Of a stretch of DNA of 64,000 nt, positions 19,819 through 30,017 are shown in pieces. The position numbers and the translations under genes were made by a program. A model generated the notes under the pieces. That model made no database searches. It saw nothing but the letters and a program-made list of their open reading frames with translations, and was not told where the DNA came from. Origin of the DNA: Cydia pomonella (lineage: Eukaryota; Arthropoda; Insecta; Lepidoptera; Tortricidae); the NCBI RefSeq assembly GCF_033807575.1, contig NC_084703.1:2170001-2234000 (forward strand), written 5' to 3'. Each line of letters starts with the position of its first letter. The first letter of the stretch is position 1.

Positions 19819-20339
19819 CTTCAGAGCCCGTACATTCCATGCCGTTGACAGAAAAATGACGTCACGCTACATAGAGTATGATTCCAATTAGTATTTTCGT
19901 AATAATTAATCATTTGTCAACCTCTTTAGGTAACTGATACATATACTTGTATACATATACTACAATCAGTATAGAAACGTCTGACTTTCATTTTATTGTC
20001 ACACAAATAAATAATAGATTATTAATTTATGAAATAATACATATTTTTGGTTTTTAACAGCGTAACAAGGTTTTATTCACGTAACAAGTATTTATTATGA
20101 TACCCATCAATAAGTAAGTTATCTAAATTTGTAGTACTTAACTCCCTATATGTTATATTACGTCATTTTTGCGTCAACGGCATGAAAAGTACGGGCCGGG
20201 TTAGTGTCTCCCAAGCGTCGGCGTCTAGCCAACTAGAGTCAAACCAAGATAAGTTTGCAACGAATTTGATAACTTAGACGGTGCACGGGTTATTTTAAAT
20301 GTCACAATTCTATGAAATTATGACGTTTACTGAACACTT
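19819..20339. other. No gene seen
   Basis: CCGTACATTCCATGCCGTTG (19828) and its near inverse CAACGGCATGAAAAGTACGG (20176) bracket about 370 bp of AT-rich sequence, so this may be another inverted-repeat element. No coding frame. Confidence 0.4.
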
Positions 20340-20607
20340 GCACCGTCTGTGCCGTATTAAATGGTAGCGTACTGTGCGGTTCAAGAGGAATTTCCTCCCG
20401 CGGACGCTCCGGCTGTGGAATGAGCTCTCTTCCGAGGTTTCCCGAGGGTCTACAGTATGGGGTTCTTCAAAAAAGGTGTAAAGGTTTTTAAAGGGTCGGC
20501 AACGCACATGTAACACCTCTGGAGTTGCAGGCGTCCATAGGCTGCGGTGACTGCTTACCATCAGGCGGGCCGTATGCTTGTTTGCCACCGTCGTGGTATA
20601 AAAAAAA
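20340..20607 (+). pseudogene. LINE C-terminus running into a family C tail
   Basis: The plus strand reads RTVRFKRNFLPRTLRLWNEL, then SSEVS, the C-terminal signature of Jockey/R1-like LINEs. After a frameshift it continues into GGGTCGGCAACGCACATGTA, ACACCTCTGGAGTTGCAGGC and GCTTGTTTGCCACCGTCGTG with an A-tail. This shows the family C 3' end attached to LINE coding sequence. The frame is broken and the 5' end is missing. Confidence 0.8.
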
Positions 20608-20641
20608 GCTATAAAAATACCGATTATTTAGGTCGTATGAC

Positions 20642-21128
20642 ATGAAGGGCGGTATGTCGGCGGATAATATCGGAATCCCACCTCTCTGTCATTCTCAGGA
20701 TGCTATTTGCGCTCCCCCTTATCCGCATCACCACGGACAAAGTAAATGTTGTAGTCAATTTTACTGCCATCATTCGGCACAGGACTTCCCAGCGTATGGG
20801 ACACGTACTATGGAATGGGCCACGTGTAGATGCGTACGCACCATCGCTGGCCCACTACCTTTGATCTGCGGACGAAAAACTGACACCGTGGCCATCCGAT
20901 CGCTATCCCGCCGCGACATAAGCCATCCGACACCACTACCCTCTCTACACGCTGGCCTGGGCCAGTATGATAGTCCATCGTGTAGAGGAGCCTCGATGTG
21001 CGAACGACAAGCCGACGCTGTGGCCATTCCATCGCCATCCCGCCGCATCATACGCTATCCGACACCACTACCCTCTCTACACGCTGGCCCATCTTAGTGG
21101 GCCAGTATGATGGCCCATCGTGTACGAG
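20642..21128. repeat. GC-rich block with a two-unit 131 bp tandem repeat
   Basis: GTGGCCATCCGATCGCTATC at 20888 recurs as GTGGCCATTCCATCGCCATC at 21019. CACCACTACCCTCTCTACAC recurs at the same 131 bp offset. A plus-strand frame of 151 codons (20642-21097) and overlapping minus-strand frames cross it. The repeated peptide PTPLPSLHAG simply reflects the duplication. No domain is recognised and I do not call it a gene. It is probably part of a dispersed element. Confidence 0.55.
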
Positions 21129-21359
21129 CCACCCACGAAGGGTATATCAGGTCAATGACCGCACAGAACTCAAGTTTAACGTCTATGTTGACTGTACCTA
21201 TATTGTATTCCAAATTTAAAATTCAAAACTTCAATAGTGCACATTCGAGGGCGTTCTATGTCTGAAAGGTACACATATAATATGAAACTTATTCTGTACA
21301 TTGCAATAACATTGGGGGGTCGGGGGGGGGGGGGGGTGCTACCTATAACTAAATACAGT
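21129..21359. other. Unassigned, with a poly(G) run
   Basis: A nearly pure G tract of about 24 bp spans 21314-21337 (GGGGGGTC then about 15 G). No repeat family was recognised. Confidence 0.6.
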
Positions 21360-21510
21360 TAACGATATATATACAAATACTTAAATACGTAGAAAAACAC
21401 TTACGATGCAGGATAAAATATCTGTTCTCATCACATCAATAAATGCCCTTACCGGGATTTGAATCCAGAACCATCAGGTACATAGACTGGGTCACAACCA
21501 GGCCAGAACC
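21360..21510 (-). mobile_element. SINE family A, diverged and truncated
   Basis: ATACTTAAATACGTAGAAAA, ATCTGTTCTCATCACATCAA and GCCCTTACCGGGATTTGAAT match the reverse of the SINE head and body with many changes. The 3' third is missing. Confidence 0.7.
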
Positions 21511-21964
21511 ATAGTAAATACCTATAATATACCTATAGGTTTATAAAATTATTAATATTAACACGAACATAGATGCCGCCATATAATCGAGGATACGCTC
21601 TCATTCTGCGCAAACTTTATTCTGAAATATCATGTAATATGACAAGCACATTTAAGTAACATATGATGTTTAGGTCATAGTGAGTAACTTTTACTATGGG
21701 ACCAACATTGAAACGCGGATTTTTTTTGTCTATTTCATACATTTTGCTGGTTTTTATGTTGAAATTTCCTATGGGAGAGTAAATTTTTCTTAACGATTTG
21801 TGGGTTGTTAGAAATTGGAATAGGTACAAAGAAATGAGTGCGAATTTGAAAACAAAACAACGTATTCAATTATGTTAAAACGGGTATTTTAAGTCGAAAA
21901 CGTTCGGACGCACGGTACGGAGTGAAACAAGTCGACCGTTTTCGACTTAAAATACGTGAGTGAC
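21511..21964. repeat. Family K copy and unassigned sequence
   Basis: 21675-21800 is the second copy of family K (see 18845). The remainder includes TTTTAAGTCGAAAACGTTCG with its near inverse CGACCGTTTTCGACTTAAAA (21888-21952), a possible fold-back of about 65 bp. Confidence 0.5.
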
Positions 21965-22158
21965 CAGTACCCCTAGTGTAAATAAATTCGATTTCGAAAC
22001 GTGACGTACGCGTTTGCGTTTAGTCTCATTTTGTATGTGATTTAGAAAGAGCGCGCCAAGCGGGACGTCTTGGAAACTCAAAATCCTATACAAAATGAGA
22101 CTTAACGCAAACGCGTTCGTCACGTTATGATGTCATCAAATTTACACTAGGGGTACTG
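21965..22158. mobile_element. Family D palindromic MITE
   Basis: Complete copy. CAGTACCCCTAGTGTAAAT at the left and its inverse at the right, with AGCGCGCCAAGCGGGACGTC in the middle. 194 bp long. Confidence 0.9.
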
Positions 22159-22223
22159 TTTTAACATATTTAATATGTTCAAGCTAATTTAGTTATCAAT
22201 AATAACGGAATGAAATGTCCATT

Positions 22224-22577
22224 TTATACTACGTCGGTGGCAAAGAAGCATATGACACGCCTGATGGTAAGCAGTCTCCGTAGCCTATGTACGCCTGCTA
22301 CTCCAGAGGAGTTACACGCGCGTTGCCAACCCTAAACCCGCCCCCCCCCCTCGTTGAGCTCTGGCAACCTTACTCACCGGCAGGAACACAACACTATGAG
22401 TAGGGTCTAGTGTTATTTGGCTGCTGTTTTCTGTAAGGTGGAGATACTTCCCCAGTTGGGCTCTGCTCTAGATCTGGAATGACATCCACTGGCTGTGCCC
22501 TACCACACAAAGCCAGATGACATTCACAATGCCCATACCTCTCTTTTGGACGTAGTTTAAGGACGTACCCGGGTCCA
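22224..22577 (-). mobile_element. Family C retroposon, full length
   Basis: It runs from TATACTACGTCGGTGGCAAA to GGACGTACCCGGGTCC, with the C-run at 22340-22350 and AGATCTGGAATGACATCC. Both ends match 25515-25862 and 29128-29478, which sets the family at about 350 bp. Confidence 0.85.
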
Positions 22578-23338
22578 AAAACGCGTCACGCTAAGTTTCA
22601 TGTAATTTGTAAACGAGAGCGTAACTTCAGCACCGGCTTTTTGGCGTCAGAATGATGTGACTGAATCATTTTCAAAAATTCACATTTCCCCGTACGTTCA
22701 ACTTTTGACATTCACTCCAATCAAAGTTGCCAATGGCGGGAATCATTTGATCAAACACACCGAAAAGCGGAGAGCATAGTGCGATAGCTACACGAAAATT
22801 CCCGCTAGGGGGCGGACCGGATCGATAGAAGGCGTGGCTTGAGATTTGAGGCTGCGTACCCGTACTCACGAAACTCCACTGTGTACTGTGTATACACATT
22901 CTAGACCTTGTGGCAGTACATTTAAAGTTTTAAATAGAATCGTTTGAAAGCATGTAATAAATTGATTGACACCGATGGACCGACAGACGTCTGGCCCGAG
23001 TTTTGGCTTTTTATTCTAGCGGTGATTTAATTTTGTTTAATTGACCACAAAATGCTACGCTAAAACAGTTGTGCTGTTTGCTGTTTCGATTCATTTGGTA
23101 ATCGAAATATAGTTCGAACATGCTAAGTTTCTATTCTTGTACGTCAAAAAAGATCTGTCTGGCCTAGTCTAATGTTGATGGTACCGGGTATTTTACTTAC
23201 AATTAGTTCGCCTTTGTACTACACGTTTTTTCAACTTCAACTTCATAAATAATTTATTTAAGTAAGCTAATAAGCACTTCACATAAGTTATACAAATATA
23301 AGTAAAATTATAATAATTTATTAAACTAATAATCCGCA
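22578..23338. other. No gene seen
   Basis: 22625-22910 is moderately GC-rich (CCAATGGCGGGAATCATTTG, CCCGCTAGGGGGCGGACCGG, GGCGTGGCTTGAGATTTGAG) and found once in the window. The minus-strand frame at 22672-22899 shows no domain. The remainder is AT-rich. Confidence 0.35.
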
Positions 23339-24078
23339 GGGCAGCTTGTGGCGAGCTGTTGGGGAGTAACGACCCCACGGACCCAAGTACTCCCGAGAGT
23401 CAGTCAGGGTCTCCGTCTCTGGCGTGTCTTCGTCGGTCGGAGTGGACTCCAAGGGGACCCGCAGGACTCTCAGCTCTGGCTTGCCTTCATTGGCCGTCCA
23501 GAGAGGAGTCGGATCTATATACCCACGCAAGCCTATCTAAAGACCGGGATTCATAGGCCCGTGAAATCCAAGGAGATATAATAATAATATAAAAAAGCTA
23601 AATGCTCCAGGGGTGGAAGTGAAAACTTGCATAAGACGCGAGTTGGCACAGTGGCTGTTATCAGCCACTGGGTAGAAAGCGGCGTACACCTCTCGACACC
23701 CCTGAGCCGCTCACACCGGTGTTGCTCCTGGTCGTCATCACGAAGGCATTTTCAGGGGCCCATCTAGTTGGCGGCGAGTCACCGCCTGCCTCGATAACTA
23801 GTGAAAACATTGTTATGGCAGGTGTCCGGACGTCTTTGCAATAACCCAGTCTCATTGTCCTCCCAAACTTCAATCCATAGACCGTTATACTGTTCACTTT
23901 TACTACAATAGTCCTAATGCCTGCTGCGACCGGTTCATGGGTGTCTATTGTTCAAGCAGGCGTTCTAGATGACTTTAAAGCTCTCCAAGGAGCCTCTACG
24001 TATTGGATCTATATTCCCACGCAAGTCTATCAAAAGACCGGGATTTATAGGCCCGTGAAATCCAAGGAGATATAATAA
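23339..24078. mobile_element. GC-rich retroelement fragment with 74 bp direct repeats
   Basis: GGATCTATAT to AAGGAGATATAATA occurs at 23511-23584 and again at 24005-24078 with few differences, enclosing about 420 bp (CAGTGGCTGTTATCAGCCAC, CTCTCGACACCCCTGAGCCG). The left flank, GTTGGGGAGTAACGACCCCA, is GC-rich. I recall this text from lepidopteran retroelement 5' regions but cannot place the clade. Open frames on both strands are short and overlapping. Confidence 0.55.
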
Positions 24079-24153
24079 GACAAGCCTTATTGAGCTTACT
24101 GTTAGACTTAGTCAATTTGTGTTATTATATCCTATGACATTTATTATTATTTA
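24079..24153 (+). mobile_element. SINE family A 3' tail
   Basis: CAAGCCTTATTGAGCTTACT, TTAGTCAATTTGTG and TTTATTATTATTTATG. Only the last 75 bp is present, directly after the 74 bp repeat of the preceding element. Confidence 0.75.
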
Positions 24154-24514
24154 TGTGCACTGAGGCATGCACTAGTAATCTTACAGGAATATCAATTTAA
24201 TTACCTAATAGGAGTAATCTAGACCAAACACTATAGAGGATGCCTAAGTTTTAAGACCATTTAATTTGCCTAGTTTTGGGCTAAGACTAGGCTTGGTTAC
24301 GAAGCGATTGCACTAAAATTAATATTCGAAGTTAGACAGGAGAATTCTGTGCAGAAGTTATTGAACACAGAGCTCGCTCTACGCATACGCGCGAGGAAAT
24401 GTTTGCGCGTATGCTCGCTCTGTGTGGTACCGCCTAATCACTAGCTTCTTCCGTGACTTTGTTTGCGTAGTCTAGTCTGATTTTACATACTATAACTACT
24501 CGCACTTTCTTTTT
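24154..24514. other. Unassigned, with a GC-rich fold-back
   Basis: ACACAGAGCTCGCTCTACGC at 24365 and GCGCGTATGCTCGCTCTGTG at 24405 form an inverted pair with a short loop (24364-24427). Otherwise no feature. Confidence 0.5.
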
Positions 24515-24957
24515 ACAGTCGCGTCTGAAAATATCGATACGGGCAAAGTGCCGAAAATATGTATACACCACCTTAATTTTTTTTTCTATTTATTTAGAAA
24601 CAAACAGTCATACACAATTTTTGATCAAAACTTATAGACAAAAAATAGACCTATAGTTTCATATTATGTAGAAATAAAATATAAACAGGTCCGTGGTTAT
24701 TACAAAAAACAAAAAGGCTTAAATCTGTATTTTATAATAACAAATACTTGAAATATGTAAATCAGTGATTTGATACGTCTGTAGAAAATACGTTACATAT
24801 ACGTCGTAGTACATTAAATTTAAGCAAATAACAAATTCCAGTTATAATCAATATTTAAATGCATTCTTAAGTTGTGTTAGTGAATTATATGGGCAATAAG
24901 GTCGTGTATACATATTTTTGGCACTTTGTCCGTATCGATATTTTCACACGTGACTAC
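24515..24957. mobile_element. Family Z MITE, uninterrupted copy
   Basis: ACAGTCGCGTCTGAAAATAT at the left and ATATTTTCACACGTGACTAC at the right are the inverted ends. The 300 bp AT-rich centre contains ATTATATGGGCAATAAGG, the site where SINE A entered another copy. No coding frame. Confidence 0.78.
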
Positions 24958-25127
24958 CAGATATAAATACTCGTATAGTGTACGTTAGGTACGGCCATAG
25001 ACTACAATTGCTGACCCACCTACGGTTTTTTTTTAATGTTAAAGGAGGCAAACGAGCAGACGGAACATGGATGGTAAGGTTCATGCTAATATGTACGAAT
25101 GTGGCTTGGCCGTTTCGTTACTATAAG

Positions 25128-25268
25128 AACTATCAATAGTTCTTATTAGTATAAGAAAAAAATACAATAGTTCTTATTAGTATACGAAAAAATACAATAG
25201 TTCTTATTAGTATAAGAAAAAAATACAATAGTTCTTATTAGTATAAGAAAAAAAATACAATAGTTCTT
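25128..25268 (+). repeat. Minisatellite, about 31 bp unit, four copies
   Basis: ATAGTTCTTATTAGTATAAG followed by an A-run and TACA repeats at about 25134, 25164, 25196 and 25228. A partial unit abuts the MITE at 25270. ATAAGAACTAT just before the array makes an inverted pair with the first unit. Confidence 0.88.
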
Positions 25269-25271
25269 GTA

Positions 25272-25491
25272 CAGTCAGCATCAATAGTAGCGGATGAAAC
25301 AACGCGCCGAAAGTATCTGATATCCCGGATAACTTTTCCAAATATAGACAAATCTCTAAAATTCACCTTCAAAAGTATATCTTTTACAGTCTTCTTTGTT
25401 CTGCATATAGAACCGTCAACTTTTGTTAAGCTGTTACAGAATGTAGATACTTTTGAAACCTTGTTTGATCCGCTACTTTTGATGCTGACTG
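25272..25491. mobile_element. Family M mariner-type MITE, copy 1
   Basis: CAGTCAGCATCAATAGTAGC on the left and GCTACTTTTGATGCTGACTG on the right are inverted. TA dinucleotides flank both ends, the duplication typical of Tc1/mariner elements. 220 bp, with no transposase. Confidence 0.82.
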
Positions 25492-25514
25492 TAGTACCGA
25501 CGACCTTGCTTGGT

Positions 25515-25862
25515 TTGTTGGCTAACCAAGCATACGGCCCGCCTAATGGTAAGCAGTCTCCGTAGCCTATGTACGCCTGCAACTCCAGAGGAGTTACATG
25601 CGGGTTGCCGACTCTAACACCCCTCCCTCCCCTCGTTAAGCTCTGGCAACCTTACTCACCGGCAGGAACACAACACTATGAGTAGGGTCTAGTGTTATTT
25701 GGCTGCGGTTTTCTGTAAGGTGGAGGTACTTCCCCAGTTGGGCTCTGCTCTAGATCTGGAATGACCGCTGCGCTGTGCCCTACCACACAGAGCGAGATGT
25801 CATTCACAATGCCCATACCTCTCTTGTGGACGTATTTGAAGGACGTACCCGGGTCCAAAAGC
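25515..25862 (-). mobile_element. Family C retroposon, near full length
   Basis: It runs from GGCTAACCAAGCATACGGCC to GGACGTACCCGGGTCC. The frame SLCVVGHSAAVIPDLEQSP, seen on the minus strand at 25676-25891, also reads in other copies because the DNA is the same. The A-tail has been replaced. Confidence 0.82.
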
Positions 25863-25872
25863 GTAAGGTATA

Positions 25873-25915
25873 AGCGCTGGTGGACTTGCAATCCGGAGGT
25901 CGCGTGTTCAAAAGC
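25873..25915 (+). mobile_element. SINE family B head fragment
   Basis: GCGCTGGTGGACTTGCAATCCGGAGG-type text (described 25876-25900) and TCGCGTGTTCAAA are the tRNA-like head of SINE B, with the A-box segment deleted. Only about 40 bp remain. Confidence 0.6.
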
Positions 25916-26043
25916 TCTACAAGCCCTAATTTTACAAACTACACCTTGGTCAAAATATATGGCTTGGCCGTTTCGCTAACCGTCACATGGCCGTGAAGTG
26001 AAAAATTTCTTCAATGCTCATTACGTTTCTGTTATACAATAGT

Positions 26044-26353
26044 ATTTCTTCTTTGTCGCGTTGTCGTGGCATTTTGCCACGGCTCATGGGAGCCTGGGGT
26101 CCGCTTGACAACTAATCCCCACAATTGGCGTATTAGGCACTAGCTGTTACAAAAGCGACTGTAAAGGTAAACTAGGCTTATTGGGATTAGTCCGGTTTCC
26201 TCACGATTTTTTCCTTTACCGAAAAGCGACTAGTAAATATCGAATGATATATCGTACATAAGTTCCGAAAAACTCATTGGTATGAGCCGGGGTTTGAACC
26301 CGCGACCTCCGGATTGAAAGTCGCACGCTCTTGCCGCTAGACGACCAGCGCTT
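26044..26353 (-). mobile_element. SINE family B
   Basis: From TTCTTCTTTGTCGCGTTGTC to GACGACCAGCGCTTA. The B-box complement GGGGTTTGAACCCGC is intact at 26289-26303. A 20 bp internal deletion follows AAGCGACTG at 26153. Confidence 0.88.
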
Positions 26354-28490
26354 ATAGTAAATACCCGCTCTTCTATATATTTGTAAACCAAGAATACAAC
26401 ACATCTTCGGCAATGTACGAGTTTACTTAATCTCCTTTCGATCCTCGAATTATCAATTTATTCGAGTCAAAATTATGGCTAGCAACAAAATAAAAACTCA
26501 AAAAGTAAAAAAGAGAACGAATACTCCCTTTTTAAAACTACCACCTTCACAATGAATCACAGCCACAAAATGACCGGTACTCGAAACACTCATAATGTCA
26601 AGCTCGCTTATAAAAATCACCCCCAATCATAACAGATGGCAGGCCAATAAAAAGGGGGTAGGCACGAAAACGCGGACGAAAAAGGAACTAAAAACCCCCA
26701 TACAAATAGTACGGAGCCCGCGACGCTAGCGCCGCGGCCAGGGGTACACGTAACCTGGTCGCAATTATAAAACCCTATACACTTGATGTTACGAACGGAT
26801 GTTTGGGTGGATCCGCCATCTTGCCTAACTACACGCTTCCGGGCAGGGATTGACAACCACCCGGATATGGGTTTTCGCATTCTAATGGCTATGCGGCATT
26901 AAGCGGTGTAATACGTGCGTTTAGATTATTAATATTTTATAAAGGATACTGTAATTTTGGACCGTGCTCGCGCTGTCCGGTGTATTAATGTGTTAGTGAG
27001 GATTTTACTGCGTATTACGTTTCACGTTGTTTTGCATTTAGGTACTTACAGAGGTTTTGCCGGGTTGTACTTATTACAATTTTATAGCAGTTTGTAATTT
27101 CACCTTTTTCAGTATAATTATATACAGTGTACAAGTTAGTTATAAGTAATTTTTTCTCTTTTTTCTCTATATGTATTGTATAACTGTGTACTTATACTGA
27201 AATAAATGATATTATTTCTTTCTTCTATTCTAGATAATTTTGTGTTTATAAAATGATTAATTAATTTTTTCATGTTAATGTAGATGAAACGAATTTAAAA
27301 TACAACTCAATGATTTTGCTATTTTTATTAATGAAAATCAAAGTAAATTATTAAAAAAACAAACATGATTTGACTAGACTTGTAAAATTTGCATGCAATC
27401 TAAAAACTTTTGATCAAATTTGTAAAAATAATTTACAGAAACCATACTATAGTAACCATACATTTCCATACTATAAGTGAAAAACAAAACATTATAGTGT
27501 CTTTCAGTCTGTCACCCACGTTTTTTCTCTAATATCCTCCCTCAACTATCCGAGCCCCGACTTTATCCCATTAATCAACCTAATTCAGCAAACCCAACAA
27601 ACAATTGTTTTATTCAGACCCAACTTCAGACATGTCAAGCTACCAATAAAGTCATCCGAACTGCTAAGGATCTCGAACACACTTTATCGATTTAAGGCCC
27701 GCACGTCAGTTTACAGGGGATATTGATAGCTGGTGACAACCCTAACGTTCCCTACACGCCTATAAAAATAGGTATACCTAAAACCACGCGATAAACGCTC
27801 GTATGTGCACGTAATAGAGTTGCGCTAGCATTTCCAAAGCCGCAAACGTTTGCTTGTTTTGTAAAGACGCTAACTTTACGTATGGCAGCTGTAAAAATGC
27901 GTGCTATAGTACAATGTGTCTTATGCGGTTGACTTAGGGTGTTAAGGTCGGCAAATGGACGGTAAAAGTTAAGTTGTAGGTAAGGAAAACTTACTTGGTG
28001 TAAGAAAATATTTTTCTAGGGGAGGCTTAGGCGGATTGTGTTTTGAGCCGAGCCTTTTTATAACTGTCTCATCGATCTGGTCAAGATTTCTTTGGGTTGA
28101 GTGGATTTGGATAAGCCGTTTGGCACCGTGAACTCCGCTCGGGGTTGCAATAGTGATTTTGACGTTGATCACTTGATCAGTTCTTAACTTTTACGGATAG
28201 ATCGAGTTTTGTAAAAAGTATCATGCGTTTCTTAACATTATTTACGTCGGAATCGGAGACGACTATACTTTTGTATGGAAACAACGGCAAGTAATTGAGC
28301 TTTATTGACACATTGTCCATTAATTTGACAACTAGCCGTTGAGTATAAAGTCGTTTGTCACCTGATTCGACTAGACCAATGTTTTAACATTAAAAATGTA
28401 GTTTGATAAGGCAGTCGTTTCCAGCTGATTCGGGGTGTAATTAGTTAAAAAAACACAATAATGCCTAATTTTGAACATATAGCAGGTTAA
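26354..28490. other. No gene seen; two apparently unique GC-richer islands
   Basis: 26575-26900 contains CCCCCAATCATAACAGATGG, CGACGCTAGCGCCGCGGCC and CTTCCGGGCAGGGATTGACA. The minus-strand frame of 87 codons across it has no domain. 27530-27790 contains CCGAGCCCCGACTTTATCCC, AACTTCAGACATGTCAAGCT and CACTTTATCGATTTAAGGCC. Neither island recurs in the window. They could be conserved non-coding or promoter-type sequence. The rest is AT-rich. Confidence 0.35.
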
Positions 28491-28628
28491 CGATTGTCTG
28501 GAAGAGATCGCTCTGTAGCGATAAGGGTGCCTGTTGTTTACCTCTATCTTCATGTATTATATGTGTTTCCATGTACATTTATTCTCAGGTTGTGCAATAA
28601 AGAGGATTTGTATTGTATTGTATTGTAT
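28491..28628 (+). mobile_element. Retroposon 3' end with conserved stem-loop and (TTGTA)n
   Basis: GATTGTCTGGAAGAGATCGC, then the stem-loop ATCGCT-CTGT-AGCGAT at 28507-28522, GTGCAATAAAGAGG and (TTGTA)4. The same order is at 48727-48862 (plus strand) and 40455-40605 (minus strand). AATAAA followed by a short tandem tail is typical of LINEs and the retroposons they move. Confidence 0.75.
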
Positions 28629-29127
28629 AGTAGCCGTTATGATTTGCAATGTTAAAAACATTAAAACAAGCTATAAACGCTATCTCTTTCTTATTATATA
28701 GCTTATATATTTCGCCAACGACGGCTCTTTACAACTTAAAAACCACACAAAGCATAATAAATACAAATAATGAAAAAGACCAACGCTTGCCGACCCCTGG
28801 GCATTGCGTGCCGGAAGTGCTGTCCCCGACGCCTGACCACCGCACGTGCTTCTAATTATTGTCAGAAAATAGAAAATGTTCTCAACCCCTGCTCAGGTGC
28901 GGTACTGGCCAATTTTAAAAATTTAGGAACAATGTGTGTGTGTATGTTGGCTTGAAATAACTCTTTTAAATCCAGACGAAAAAAGAAGAGTGTTAAGGTG
29001 TTATATGTTTGATGCCAATGTCTGTCTGTCTGTGACATCGTAGCTCTCCAACGGATGGGCCGATTTCGGTGCATTTTATTATGTGAGTGCGAGTTTCCTT
29101 GCGGAAATCGATCGAGCATCTTGAGGA
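28629..29127. other. No gene seen; family Q-like repeat at the right
   Basis: 29015-29110 has (GTCT)3GTGAC, CTCTCCAACGGATGGGCCGA and TGTGAGTGCGAGTTTCCTTG, a common repeat order. 28775-28855 is GC-richer and unassigned. Confidence 0.45.
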
Positions 29128-29478
29128 CCCGGGTATGACCTTAAACTACGTCCAAAAGAGAGGTATAGGCATTGTGAATGTCATTTCGCTTTGTGTGGTA
29201 GGGCACAGCACAGTGGATGTCATTCTAGATCTAGAGCAGAGCCCAACTGGGGAAGTACCTCCACCTTACAGAAAATTGCAGCCAAATAACACTTGACCCT
29301 ACTCATAGTGTTGTGTTCCTGCCGGTAAGTAAGATTGCCAGAGCTCAACGAGGGTGCGGAGAGGGTCGGCAACGCGCATGTAACTCCTCTGGAGTTGCAG
29401 GTGTACATAGGCTACGGAGACTACTTAACATCAGGCAGGCCGTATGCTTGTTTTCCACCGACGTAGTATAAAAAAAAC
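29128..29478 (+). mobile_element. Family C retroposon, full length
   Basis: It runs from GACCCGGGTATGACCTTAAA to GACGTAGTATAAAAAAAACC. It shows all family landmarks and the A-tail at its 3' end. Confidence 0.87.
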
Positions 29479-29523
29479 CATAAAAAAACATTTAAAGGGC
29501 CATATGTACTGTAAAACGTTGTA

Positions 29524-29750
29524 CAGTCAGCATCAAAAGTAGCTGATGGTGATGAAACAACGCACCAACAGTATCTGATATTCCAGATAAATTTTCAAAA
29601 TGTTGATAAATCTCTAAAATGTACGTCCTTACGTATATCTTTTGCAGTCTAAATTGTACTACATTTAGAACTATCACTTTTTGTTAAGCTGTTACAGAAT
29701 GTTAGATACTTTTGGAGCGTTGTTTGATCCGCTATTTTTGATGCTGACTG
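29524..29750. mobile_element. Family M mariner-type MITE, copy 2
   Basis: CAGTCAGCATCAAAAGTAGC left, TTTTTGATGCTGACTG right, TA on both sides. GTTAAGCTGTTACAGAATG is shared with 25428-25446. Confidence 0.85.
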
Positions 29751-29757
29751 TACGATA

Positions 29758-29870
29758 CATGTGCGAAAAACTCGTGTCGATTTAAAACACTCCCTTCGGT
29801 CGTGTTGTAATTTATCGCCACTCGTTTCGAATTTCCTATTTTTCGCACTTGTATCGTAATGTACTACGAA
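29758..29870. mobile_element. Family N fold-back element
   Basis: ACTCGTGTCGATTTAAAACA, CCCTTCGGTCGTGTTGTAAT and TTTCGCACTTGTATCGTAAT. The middle AAAACACTCCCTTCGGTCGTG forms a small hairpin. The copy at 49888-49998 is almost the same. One at 38390-38455 is shorter and reversed. In this copy the element directly adjoins MITE M. Confidence 0.65.
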
Positions 29871-29929
29871 TATTATAGGTTTTCCTTTTTTTAACATTTT
29901 CACGCAACAAACAATGTTTTTTCAGAAAA

Positions 29930-29998
29930 CGGACAGATGGACATGACGAATCTATAAGGGTTCCGTTTTTTGCCATTTAGCTACGGAACCCTAAAAAG
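29930..29998 (-). repeat. Family F terminus
   Basis: GACATGACGAATCTATAAGG, GTTCCGTTTTTTGCC and GCTACGGAACCCTAAAAAG. This is the inverse of the start of 46641-46715. Confidence 0.7.
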
Positions 29999-30017
29999 CA
30001 AAGCCTATAAACCTAGA

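Noticed and set aside
20310..20588. Minus-strand 92-codon frame (MANKHTARLMVSSHRS...)
   Set aside because: It is the shadow of a plus-strand LINE C-terminus and family C tail.
21314..22350. Poly(G)/poly(C) runs as regulatory G-quadruplexes
   Set aside because: The runs at 11.5, 11.8, 15.2, 17.4, 22.3 and 44.2 kb lie in fixed positions of dispersed repeats (families F and C). The one at 21.3 kb has no sign of function.
25128..25268. CRISPR-like array of 31 bp units
   Set aside because: The units are directly tandem without spacers, and the DNA is eukaryotic.
4039..29296. Peptide SLCVVGHSTADVIPDLEQSP shared by frames at 4.2, 25.7 and 29.2 kb
   Set aside because: It lies inside family C retroposons, which are the same DNA. 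Identity of the peptide does not show selection, and no copy has a start or a longer frame.
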